From positions 62,001 to 126,000 of the forward strand of contig CAZIZN010000011.1 of NCBI GenBank assembly GCA_964543795.1: a stretch of DNA of 64,000 nucleotides, in the 5' to 3' direction. Shown in pieces: positions 54,455 to 62,477 of the stretch (positions are counted from its first letter, which is position 1; each line of letters starts with the position of its first letter). The stretch is from JACKIC01 sp964543795 (GTDB lineage: Bacteria > Planctomycetota > UBA1135 > UBA2386). A program made the position numbers and the translations under genes. Below the pieces are notes generated by a model that ran no database searches, had not been told where the DNA came from, and saw only the letters and a list, made by a program, of their open reading frames with translations.

Positions 54455-57400
54455 ATGATGCGCGCCCTCGTCGCCATGCACCCCATCCGCCTGCTCTGCA
54501 TCCTGCTGCCTTGGGCGGCCCTCTCCGCACAGGAAGAGCCGGTGCGCTACGGCCGCGACATCCGGCCCCTGCTCAGCGACCGGTGCTTCCGCTGCCACGG
54601 CCCCGACGCGGCGACGCGCGAAGCCGGGCTGCGGCTCGACCAGCGCGAGGCGGCGATCGGCGGCCGCGAGTCGGGCGCAGCGATCGTGCCGTTCGACCCG
54701 GCCGCGAGCGAACTGCTGCGGCGCATCGCGCACGCCGACCCGGACGAACGCATGCCGCCGCCGTCCTCGGGCAAGCCGGCGCTGGGACCGCAGGAGGTAG
54801 CACTGCTGCAGCGCTGGATCCTCGAGGGTGCGGTCTACGAACCGCACTGGAGCTTCGCACCGCCCGTGCGCCCGTTCGTGCCGGCAGGCGCCGCTGCGAT
54901 CGACCACTTCGTCGACCGCGGGCTCGCCGCCGCGGGCCTCCGGCCGAACCCCGCCGCGGACGCCGCCACGCTGGCGCGCCGCGCCTTCCTCGTGCTGACC
55001 GGCCTGCCGCCGCTGCCCGAGGAACTCGCGGCGTTCCGCGCCGATCCGCGGCCCGACGCCTACGAACGGCTCGTCGACCGGCTGCTCGACGAGGAACCCT
55101 ACCGCACCCGACACGCCGAGCACTTCGCGACGCCGTGGCTCGACGCGGCGCGGTACGCGGACACGAGCGGCATCCACATGGACGCGGGCCGCCAGATCTG
55201 GCCCTACCGCGATTGGGTCATCGCGGCGCTGCGCGACGACATGCCGTTCGACCGCTTCGTCCAGGAGCAGCTCGCCGGCGACCTGCTGCCGGACGCGACC
55301 GTCGCCCAGCGCGTCGCGACGGGCTTCCTGCGCAGCCACGTGACCACGGACGAAGGCGGCGCGATCGACGAGGAGTACCGCGTCGAGTACGCCGCCGAAC
55401 GCACCGCGACGGTCGGCAGCGTGTTCCTCGGCCTCACGCTCGGTTGCGCGCGCTGCCACGACCACAAGTACGACCCGATCAGCCAGGAGGACCACTACCG
55501 GCTGCTCGCGTTCTTCGACAAGAACGACGAGCCGGGCCTCTACTCGCAGTCGCCCGACCCCAACCGCGCGCTCGAACCGGCGATGGAGGTGCCTTCGGCC
55601 GAACACGCGGCCGCGCGCGAAGCGCTCGACCGGCAACTGGCCGCCGCGCAGGCAGCCCTCGCCGAGGAGCGCCCCGCCGAACGCGACGAACGCGAGGCGT
55701 TCTTCGCGACGCTGCTGGCGCAGGCGCAGCTCGCCTGGCAACCGCTGGCGCCGACGGCGGCGACATCGGGCGGCGGCGCCACCCTGACCGTGCAACCGGA
55801 CCACTCCGTGCTCGCGAGCGGGGTGAATCCGGCCAGGGACCGCCACGAGATCACCGCCACGCTGCCGGCCGGTGACCTGCGGCTCTTGTGCCTCGAGGCG
55901 CTGCCCGATGCGAGCCTGCCGGCCGGCAAGGTCGGCCGGGCGCCGAACGGCAACGCCGTGCTGAGCCACGTGCGGCTCGAGACCCGCGCGCCCGGCCGCG
56001 ACTGGACGCCGGTCCCGCTGCTCTGGGCCGCAGCCGACGTCGAGCAGCAGGACGGCGACTTCGCCGTCGTCCACGCGCTCGACGACGATGCCCGCGGCTG
56101 GGCGGTCGCGGCGCACCGTCGCGAAGTCGGCGCGCGCCGCGCGCTGCTGCTCGCCGAGGCGCCGTTCGGCGGGGAACCCGGCACCGAGCTGCGGGTCACG
56201 CTCGCCTACGAATCCGTCTACGCGCAGCACGCCTTCGGCCGCGTGCGGCTGTCGGTGAGTCCGTTCGCGCCCGCGCTCGCGGCGCGACTGCCGCTCGCGC
56301 GCAGCGGCTTCTACGTGGCCGGTCCGTTCGCCGCCGACGACCAGGAGGCGCTCTACACGCGCCGGCACGGCCCCGGCGAAGCGACGACGATCGACCTCGG
56401 CGCACGCTGGCAGGACGCCGGCTGGGAGTTCGTCGAGGACCTGCAGGAAGGCGCGCCCTACGCCAGGCTGCCGCAGGGCAGCAACGTCACCTACGTGGGT
56501 CAGCGCATCTTCGCGCCGACGGCGCGCGAGGTGCAGATGTCGCTCGGCAGCGACGACGGCTTCCGGTTGTTCGTCGACGGGACGCAGGTCGCCGAACGTC
56601 GCGTCGACCGCGGCGTCGCGGCCGACCAGGACCGGGTGCGCGTGCGGCACGCAGCGGGCGCCGGCGCGTTCGTGATCGGCGTCGTCAACACCGGCGGCCA
56701 GGGCGGCGTCTACGTGCGCCGCGAGCCCGATCCGCAGGAACTGCCCGGCGACACCTGGCTGGCGCTGCTGCCCGCGGCGGCGCGCGACGACGCGCTGGAG
56801 CAGCGCCTGCACGGCTCGTGGCGCGAGCACCATTCGCCCGACTTCCGCGCGCGCCGCGACGAGGTCCGGCGCGTCGAAGCCGAGCTCGCCGCGCTGGCGG
56901 CGAAGATGCCGAGGACGATGGTGATGCGCGAGGGTGCGCAGCGGCGGCAGACCTACGTGCTGCAGCGCGGCGAGTACGACAAGCCGGACCGCAACCGGCC
57001 CGTCGAGCCCGGTCTGCCGGCCGTGTTCGGCGCCTTGCCCCAAGGCGCACCGCCCGATCGCCTGGGCCTGGCCCGATGGCTCGTGTCGGCCGACAACCCG
57101 CTGCTGCTGCGCGTCGCCGCGAACCGGCTCTGGGAGTTCGTGTTCGGCACCGGGATCGTGCGCACCAGCGAGGACTTCGGCCTGCAGGGCGAATGGCCGA
57201 GCCACCCCGAGCTGCTCGACTGGCTCGCCGTCGAGCTTCGGCACCGCGGCCACAGCCAGCGCGCGATCCTGCGTCTGCTGCTCAAGAGCGCCGCGTTCCG
57301 CCGCAGCAGCCGCGTCGACCCCGCCGTGCGCGAACGCGACCCCGACAACCGCCTGCTCGCACGTTTCCCGCGGCGTCGCCTCGGCGCCGAAGCCGTGCGC

Positions 57401-58003
57401 GACCAGGCGCTCTACGTCGGCGGCCTGCTCGTCGAGCGCGCCTTCGGTCCGAGCGTGAAGCCCTACCAGCCGCCGGGGCTCTGGCGGGAGGTCGCGATGG
57501 TGCAGTCGAACACCCGCACCTTCGAACGCGGCCAGGGCGACGACCTGTGGCGCCGCAGCCTCTACACCTACTGGAAGCGCGCCTGCCCGCCACCGAGCCT
57601 GCTCACGCTCGACGCCCCGACGCGCGAGTTCTGCACCGTGCGCCGCATCACCACGAACACGCCGCTGCAGGCCCTCGTGCTGTGGAACGACGAGCAGTTC
57701 GTCGAAGCGGCGCGCAGCCTGGCCGAACGCACGCTGCAGCAGCCCGGCGACGACGCCGCGAAGCTCTCGGCGATGCACGAGCGCTGCACGGGCCACGCGC
57801 CGGACGGCGCCCGGCTGCGCGACGCGCTGGCGGCGCTGCGCGCGCTCGAGCGCCGCTACGCCGACGCACCGGCCGACGCGGCGGCCCTGCTCGCCGTCGG
57901 CGAACGGCCGCCGGCCCCGGGCCTCGATCCGGTGCGCACCGCGGCGTTCACCGTCGTCGCGAACGCGTTCCTCAACCTCGACGCGACCCTCTACGTGGAC
58001 TGA
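54455..58003 (+). CDS. Planctomycete cytochrome c / DUF1549 / PA14-like / DUF1553 protein
   Basis: An 1182-residue exported multidomain protein. A signal peptide (about 1-26, ending LSAQ) is followed by the PSCyt1 haem motif CFRCHGPD and downstream MPPP ligand region, DUF1549 with a second CARCHDHKYDPIS haem motif, a central region with SLGSDDGFRLFVDGTQV (PA14-like carbohydrate-binding fold), and DUF1553 with LVSADNPLLLRVAANRLW, HPELLDWLAVEL and NTPLQALVLWND. Such proteins are usually paired with DUF1501 proteins in planctomycetes and thought to act on complex organic matter at the envelope. ATGs at 54458 and 54476 are alternative starts. It is the first gene of the operon. Confidence 0.92.
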   Translation: MMRALVAMHPIRLLCILLPWAALSAQEEPVRYGRDIRPLLSDRCFRCHGPDAATREAGLRLDQREAAIGGRESGAAIVPFDPAASELLRRIAHADPDERMPPPSSGKPALGPQEVALLQRWILEGAVYEPHWSFAPPVRPFVPAGAAAIDHFVDRGLAAAGLRPNPAADAATLARRAFLVLTGLPPLPEELAAFRADPRPDAYERLVDRLLDEEPYRTRHAEHFATPWLDAARYADTSGIHMDAGRQIWPYRDWVIAALRDDMPFDRFVQEQLAGDLLPDATVAQRVATGFLRSHVTTDEGGAIDEEYRVEYAAERTATVGSVFLGLTLGCARCHDHKYDPISQEDHYRLLAFFDKNDEPGLYSQSPDPNRALEPAMEVPSAEHAAAREALDRQLAAAQAALAEERPAERDEREAFFATLLAQAQLAWQPLAPTAATSGGGATLTVQPDHSVLASGVNPARDRHEITATLPAGDLRLLCLEALPDASLPAGKVGRAPNGNAVLSHVRLETRAPGRDWTPVPLLWAAADVEQQDGDFAVVHALDDDARGWAVAAHRREVGARRALLLAEAPFGGEPGTELRVTLAYESVYAQHAFGRVRLSVSPFAPALAARLPLARSGFYVAGPFAADDQEALYTRRHGPGEATTIDLGARWQDAGWEFVEDLQEGAPYARLPQGSNVTYVGQRIFAPTAREVQMSLGSDDGFRLFVDGTQVAERRVDRGVAADQDRVRVRHAAGAGAFVIGVVNTGGQGGVYVRREPDPQELPGDTWLALLPAAARDDALEQRLHGSWREHHSPDFRARRDEVRRVEAELAALAAKMPRTMVMREGAQRRQTYVLQRGEYDKPDRNRPVEPGLPAVFGALPQGAPPDRLGLARWLVSADNPLLLRVAANRLWEFVFGTGIVRTSEDFGLQGEWPSHPELLDWLAVELRHRGHSQRAILRLLLKSAAFRRSSRVDPAVRERDPDNRLLARFPRRRLGAEAVRDQALYVGGLLVERAFGPSVKPYQPPGLWREVAMVQSNTRTFERGQGDDLWRRSLYTYWKRACPPPSLLTLDAPTREFCTVRRITTNTPLQALVLWNDEQFVEAARSLAERTLQQPGDDAAKLSAMHERCTGHAPDGARLRDALAALRALERRYADAPADAAALLAVGERPPAPGLDPVRTAAFTVVANAFLNLDATLYVD

Positions 58004-58006
58004 ACC

Positions 58007-59446
58007 ATGCTGCCGCCCGACCTCGCCCGCCTCTGGACCCGCCGCCGCTTCTTCGCGCGTTCGGCCAGCGCCGTCTCCGGGGCGCTCGGCGCGCTGGCGC
58101 TCGGCGGACCGCGCCGCGACGACGGCACCGGGCGGCCGGGCGGGCCGCACTTCACCCCCCGCGCCAAGGCGGTGATCGCGTTGCACATGGAGGGCGGCCC
58201 GAGCCAGCTCGACCTGTTCGACCACAAGCCGCTGCTGCAGCGCCTCTACGACACCGACCTGCCCGACAGCGTGCGCGACGGGCAACGGCTCACCGGCATG
58301 ACCTCGGGACAGAAGCGCTTCCCGGTCGCTCCGTCGATGTTCGCCTTCGCGCGCCACGACAACGGCGGCGACGGCGTCTGGATCAGCGAACTGCTGCCGC
58401 ACCTGGGCCGCGTCGCCGACGAACTCTGCGTCGTGCGTTCGATGCACACCGAGGCGATCAACCACGAACCGGCGATCACCTTCGTGCAGACGGGCCACCA
58501 GCAGCCGGGCCGGCCCAGCGTCGGCGCGTGGACGAGCTACGGGCTTGGCAGCGCCAACGAGGACCTGCCGACGTTCGTCGTGATGATCACGCAGGGCTTC
58601 GGCAACATGCAGGCGCTCGCGGCGCGCTTCTGGGGCAACGGCTTCCTGCCGAGCCAGCACCAGGGCTGCAAGCTGCGCAGCAGCGGCGACCCGGTGCTCT
58701 ACCTCGAGAACCCGCCCGGCATGACGCGCGCCGATCGCCGCACGATGCTCGACCTCGTCGCGGCGTTCGCGCAGGACGAACACGACCGGCTCATCGACCC
58801 GGAGATCCAGGCGCGGCTGCTGCAGCAGGAGATGGCCTACCGCATGCAGGTCTCCGTGCCGGAGCTCACCGACCTGTCGAACGAACCCGCGAGCACGTTC
58901 GCGCTCTACGGCGAGGAGGCGCGGCAGCCCGGCACCTTCGCCCAGAGCTGCCTCTACGCGCGGCGCCTCGTCGAGCGCGGCGTGCGGTTCGTGCAGCTCT
59001 ACATGCGCGGTTGGGACCAGCACGGCAACCTGCCCGCCGAGATGCGGAAGCAGTGCGCCGCCGTCGACCGGCCGATGGCCGCGCTGCTGACCGACCTGCG
59101 CCGCCGCGGCATGCTCGACGAGACGCTCGTCACCTGGGGCGGCGAGTTCGGCCGCACGGTCTACAGCCAGGGCGGACTCAGCAAGACCAACTACGGCCGC
59201 GACCACCACCCGCGCTGCTTCACCGTCTGGATGGCCGGGGGCGGCGTGCGGGCAGGCCACGTGCACGGCGAGACCTGCGACTACGGCTACAACATCGTGC
59301 GCGATCCGGTCTCGGTGCACGACCTGCACGCGACCGTGCTGCACCTGCTCGGCTTCGACCACGAGCGCCTCGTGTACCGCCACCAGGGCCGCGAGTTCCG
59401 ACTGACGGATGTCGCTGGACGCGTGGTGCACGCCCTGCTCGCCTGA
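58007..59446 (+). CDS. DUF1501 protein (Tat-exported sulfatase-like)
   Basis: A 479-residue protein of the DUF1501 family, distantly related to alkaline-phosphatase/sulfatase folds. The N-terminus WTRRRFFARSASAVSGALGA is a twin-arginine signal. Family segments are VIALHMEGGPSQLDLFDHK, RSMHTEAINHEPAITFVQTG, PSVGAWTSYGLG, LPTFVVM, GTFAQSCLYARRLVERGVRF, WGGEFGRTVYSQ and GRDHHPRCFTVWMAGGGVRAG. It begins 3 nt after the DUF1549/DUF1553 gene stop, the standard pairing, so the two are almost certainly co-expressed. Substrate unknown. Confidence 0.95.
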   Translation: MLPPDLARLWTRRRFFARSASAVSGALGALALGGPRRDDGTGRPGGPHFTPRAKAVIALHMEGGPSQLDLFDHKPLLQRLYDTDLPDSVRDGQRLTGMTSGQKRFPVAPSMFAFARHDNGGDGVWISELLPHLGRVADELCVVRSMHTEAINHEPAITFVQTGHQQPGRPSVGAWTSYGLGSANEDLPTFVVMITQGFGNMQALAARFWGNGFLPSQHQGCKLRSSGDPVLYLENPPGMTRADRRTMLDLVAAFAQDEHDRLIDPEIQARLLQQEMAYRMQVSVPELTDLSNEPASTFALYGEEARQPGTFAQSCLYARRLVERGVRFVQLYMRGWDQHGNLPAEMRKQCAAVDRPMAALLTDLRRRGMLDETLVTWGGEFGRTVYSQGGLSKTNYGRDHHPRCFTVWMAGGGVRAGHVHGETCDYGYNIVRDPVSVHDLHATVLHLLGFDHERLVYRHQGREFRLTDVAGRVVHALLA

Positions 59447-59450
59447 CGCC

Positions 59451-60314
59451 ATGATCGCCGCGCCGATGCTCGCCGAGATGCTGGCCGAAGTGCTCGCCGA
59501 TGCCCCTTCCCCGTGGCTGCAGGTCTTCGGCCGCGCCCACCCGGTGCTGTTGCACAGCCCGCTCGGTCTCGTGCCGGCCCTGCTGCTGCTCGAGTTCGGC
59601 GCCGCGCTGCTGCGCAAGGAGCCGCCCCGGGGCGCGATCCTCGCCGTCGCGTGGCTGTGCGCGCTTTCGTCGGCGGCGGCCGCGGCGTCGGGCTGGGTGC
59701 TCGCGGACAGCGGGGACTACACGGGCGACACGGTCGACCAACACAAGGTGCTGGGGATCGCGTTCGGCGCGCTCTGCGTGCTCGCGGCCCCGCTGGCGTC
59801 GCTGCGCGACCGGCGGGCGCTCCGCGTCGTGCTGCTGCTCGCGGGCGCGGTGATGGTGCCGGCCGGTCATCTCGGCGGCACGCTCACGCACGGCAGGGAC
59901 TTCCTGTTCGCCCCGCTGACGGAGCGGCCCGCGCCGACGCCGCCCGCGCCGACGCCGACCGCGCCCGCACCGACCGCTCCCGCACCGACCGCTCCCGGCA
60001 ATGGCACGGCCAGCCCCTCCACCTCGTTCGCCGCCACGATCGCGCCGATCCTCGAACGCACCTGCACGAGCTGCCACAACCCCGAGAAGACCAAGGGCGA
60101 ACTGCTGTTGACGACGACCGAAGGCATCGCGGCAGGCGGCGAGAACGGGGCGGTGATCGTGCCGGGCAAGCCCGACGACAGCCCGTTGCTCACGCGCTGC
60201 CTCCTGCCGCTCGACCACGACGACCACATGCCGCCCGAGGGCAAGCCGCAGCCGACGGCCGAGGAACTCGAGGCGCTGCGCGCCTGGATCGCCGCCGGCG
60301 CCCGCTTCGACTGA
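59451..60314 (+). CDS. DUF2231 membrane domain fused to PSCyt1-like cytochrome c
   Basis: A 287-residue protein beginning 4 nt after the DUF1501 stop. Residues about 15-155 form a four-helix DUF2231-type domain (HPVLLHSPLGLVPALLLLE, ILAVAWLCALSSAAAAASGW, VLGIAFGALCVLAA, VLLLAGAVMVPAGHLGG) with conserved His residues. A Pro/Thr/Ala linker of 23 residues follows, then a short cytochrome c domain with CTSCHNPEKTKGELLL near 204 and a DDHMPPEGKPQPT Met-ligand region. It may carry electrons between a membrane haem and the periplasmic partners encoded upstream. An earlier in-frame ATG at 59409 overlaps the DUF1501 gene and is less likely. Confidence 0.85.
   Translation: MIAAPMLAEMLAEVLADAPSPWLQVFGRAHPVLLHSPLGLVPALLLLEFGAALLRKEPPRGAILAVAWLCALSSAAAAASGWVLADSGDYTGDTVDQHKVLGIAFGALCVLAAPLASLRDRRALRVVLLLAGAVMVPAGHLGGTLTHGRDFLFAPLTERPAPTPPAPTPTAPAPTAPAPTAPGNGTASPSTSFAATIAPILERTCTSCHNPEKTKGELLLTTTEGIAAGGENGAVIVPGKPDDSPLLTRCLLPLDHDDHMPPEGKPQPTAEELEALRAWIAAGARFD
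59967..59996. repeat. Two perfect 15-bp tandem units encoding a Pro/Thr/Ala linker
   Basis: GCACCGACCGCTCCC occurs at 59967-59981 and again at 59982-59996, with degenerate units upstream. It encodes the flexible linker between the membrane and cytochrome domains and looks like simple linker expansion. Confidence 0.6.
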
Positions 60315-60358
60315 GCCGCGCCGCGGCGACGGCCTGCGTGCCCGGCCCGAGGATGCGG

Positions 60359-60364
60359 TAGGCT
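60359..60364 (+). promoter_or_regulatory. Candidate -10 box (TAGGCT) 7 nt from an ATG
   Basis: TAGGCT ends 7 nt before the ATG of the HEAT-like exported protein, in the gap after the cytochrome operon. No -35 box or Shine-Dalgarno is visible, so a very short or absent leader is inferred. Confidence 0.3.
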
Positions 60365-60371
60365 CTACGGC

Positions 60372-61193
60372 ATGGTCCGTTCCCAATGCTTCGGCGCCGG
60401 CATCCTCGTGCTCGGGCTGTTCGGCAGCCTGCTCGCGCAGGACACCGTACCGCCCATCGACCCGACCCTTCCCGAGCGGCTCAAGGAGCTCAAGACGCTC
60501 GTCGCCGACACGAAGATGCGCCAGGACTTCCAGGCGATCGGCCTGATCCAGCATCTCACCAAGGAACCCGAGAAGCAGAACCCGAAGGACCGGGAGCGCC
60601 TCGTCAAGGCGCTCGGCGACGTCTTCCGGACCGGCAAGGTGCGCCCCGCCGACAAGGACATCCTGTACCGGGAGACCGCCGACGCGCTGGCGCGTCTGTC
60701 GGGACACGGCGCACGGGAAATGGCGGCCAAGGAGCTCGCGAAGGCCTACGAGGACAAGCGGCTGGACGACATGATCCCGCTGCGCGCCCACCTGCTCGTG
60801 GCACTCGGCAAGACCGAGGACGAGAAGCAGGTCGACCTGCTGATCGACACGGCGACGCGCTCGCCGCACGACGAACTGCGCGCCGCCAGTGGCGAGGCGC
60901 TCGGCTTCTTCACCTCGCTCGACGCGGGCCCGCGCCGCGACGTCGTCAAGAAGCTGATCCGCGAGTGGGGCAGCCTGCACGCCCGCGCCACGACGCCCGA
61001 TCCGACCGATCCGAACGCGCCGATCGACATGGGGCCGCAGAATGCGCGACGCACGCTGCGGGTCGTGGAAGGCAAATGGCAGGCGTCGCTGAGCAAGCTC
61101 ACCGGCGTGCAGCACTCGGCGTTCCCGGAGTGGCAGCGCTGGCTCAACAAGAACCCGAACTGGCCGCTGCCGCCCGCCCCCAAGAAGCCGTGA
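60372..61193 (+). CDS. Exported HEAT-like repeat protein
   Basis: A 273-residue protein with a signal peptide (CFGAGILVLGLFGSLLAQ) and an all-helical body. Repeated helix pairs such as RERLVKALGDVF, ETADALARLSGHGAREMAAK, AHLLVALGKTEDEKQVDLLI and ELRAASGEALGFF suggest HEAT or armadillo-type repeats. There is no catalytic motif. Its GTGA overlap with the next gene couples it to the CAP-domain protein. No family name was recognised; conserved Trp residues near the C-terminus (WQASL, WQRWLNKNPNW) may help identify relatives. Confidence 0.65.
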   Translation: MVRSQCFGAGILVLGLFGSLLAQDTVPPIDPTLPERLKELKTLVADTKMRQDFQAIGLIQHLTKEPEKQNPKDRERLVKALGDVFRTGKVRPADKDILYRETADALARLSGHGAREMAAKELAKAYEDKRLDDMIPLRAHLLVALGKTEDEKQVDLLIDTATRSPHDELRAASGEALGFFTSLDAGPRRDVVKKLIREWGSLHARATTPDPTDPNAPIDMGPQNARRTLRVVEGKWQASLSKLTGVQHSAFPEWQRWLNKNPNWPLPPAPKKP

Positions 61194-62284
61194 GTCGAGT
61201 CCGCACCCTGCTGTCGGTGCTCTGCCTCGGTGTCGCCGCCGCGGCGCAGCAGCCCGACGCCCCCGTACCCGCTTCGACGCTGCTGTCCCGCCTCGCGGCC
61301 CGCGACATCGGCCCGACCGATGCCGGCACCGTCTGGACCGCACTCGCCGACCGCACGATCGACGTGCGGGCGCAGGCCTTCGAGCACGTGCGGCGCCACT
61401 ACGGCGAATCCCTGCGCACGTTCGCCCGCACGCAGGAACGGGTGCGCCAGCACGCCCGCCGCGCAGCACCGCTGCTGGTGCGGGATCGGCTCGGCAAGAC
61501 CGGGGCAGCGGAGGTCGAGACGCTGCGCCGCGAAGCACTCGCCGCCTCGCGCGCCGACGACCTCGACAAACAACGCATCCGCCAGGCGATCGATCCGAAG
61601 CTCCTGCGGCTCTGCGAACTGCTCGTGCCGACGCAGGAGGACCTGCTCGCCGCCGACCGGGCCCTCGCCGACGCCGTCGCGGCGCTGCGCGCGCACTTCG
61701 ACGACGCCCGCGCGTGGTATCAGCTCCAGGCGACGGGCCTCCAGGCGCTCGAAGAGGCGCCGGGCGGCCTTCGCCACCTCGAGAAACTCCAGCCAGCAGC
61801 CGATCCCCCGCTGCAGGGCGCGGTCGAACGGGAACTCGAATACCTGTGCCTCGCGGCGCTGCCGATGTCGGCGCGCGACCTGCGTGCGCTCGAACACAAC
61901 GCGGCGCTGCGCGACAGCGGCGATCCCGAGGAGCACGCCGGCACCTTCGAACTCAACCGCATCCGCTACGCGCTCGGCCTGCCGCTCCTCGAGATCGACC
62001 AGAAGCTCGCCGCCGCGGCGCGAGACCACGCCGAGGACATGCATCGGCTGGGCTTCTTCAGCCACACCTCGCCGATCGAGGGCAAACGCACGCCCGGCGA
62101 ACGCGCCGCGCGCGCCGGCACCAGCGGCGGCGCCGAGAACATCGCCGCGGGTCAGTCGACCGGCCGCGGCGCGATCGAAGCCTGGTGGTACAGCCCCGGC
62201 CACCACAAGAACATGCTCGGCAACCACGCACGCACCGGGCTCGGCCGCTGCGAGCAGCTCTGGACGCAGATGTTCGGCGGCTAG
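61190..62284 (+). CDS. Exported CAP (SCP/PR1) domain protein
   Basis: A 364-residue protein with a signal peptide (LSVLCLGVAAAAQ), a helical N-terminal region of about 220 residues rich in Arg, Ala and Leu, and a C-terminal CAP domain of about 110 residues. CAP features are LNRIRYALGLPLLEID, ARDHAEDMHRLGFFSHTSP with the first His, GAENIAAG (the GENI motif variant) and AWWYSPGHHKNML with the second His. CAP proteins are secreted and of diverse or unknown function. The GTG start overlaps the upstream stop by 4 bp. A 9-bp-stem hairpin begins 2 nt after the stop. Confidence 0.85.
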   Translation: MSRVRTLLSVLCLGVAAAAQQPDAPVPASTLLSRLAARDIGPTDAGTVWTALADRTIDVRAQAFEHVRRHYGESLRTFARTQERVRQHARRAAPLLVRDRLGKTGAAEVETLRREALAASRADDLDKQRIRQAIDPKLLRLCELLVPTQEDLLAADRALADAVAALRAHFDDARAWYQLQATGLQALEEAPGGLRHLEKLQPAADPPLQGAVERELEYLCLAALPMSARDLRALEHNAALRDSGDPEEHAGTFELNRIRYALGLPLLEIDQKLAAAARDHAEDMHRLGFFSHTSPIEGKRTPGERAARAGTSGGAENIAAGQSTGRGAIEAWWYSPGHHKNMLGNHARTGLGRCEQLWTQMFGG

Positions 62285-62286
62285 GC

Positions 62287-62312
62287 TGCGCCGGCACGGC
62301 GCGGCCGGCGCA
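62287..62312. terminator. Hairpin after the CAP-domain gene (possible terminator)
   Basis: TGCGCCGGC and GCCGGCGCA are exact reverse complements with an 8-nt loop, starting 2 nt after the stop codon. Position favours transcript termination or RNA end protection. A T tract is missing, as for other candidate 3' hairpins in this GC-rich window. Confidence 0.35.
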
Positions 62313-62454
62313 CGAGGTGATGCCGCCGTACGGCTTCCCTGCGCCGGACCTGCGGCGGACCGGCAGCTGCGCCCCCGAGGGCACCATGGCGTCGTCGGCA
62401 TGCCCCATCGGGACGCCCCGACCTGCGAACTCGAGCACCGATACCCGAACGGCA

Positions 62455-62476
62455 GGTGGAGCTACACTGCTCCACC
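62455..62476 (+). promoter_or_regulatory. Inverted repeat with TACACT loop immediately before the peroxidase gene
   Basis: GGTGGAGC and GCTCCACC are perfect reverse complements enclosing TACACT, and the repeat ends 1 nt before the ATG. TACACT fits a -10 box 9 nt from the start codon, the same spacing as at the exopolysaccharide promoter. The symmetry could also be an operator or a leader hairpin that hides the start. Confidence 0.35.
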
Positions 62477-62477
62477 G

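Noticed and set aside
54251..59617. 1788-residue minus-strand open frame across the cytochrome operon
   Set aside because: Antisense shadow of clearly recognisable DUF1549/DUF1553 and DUF1501 genes.
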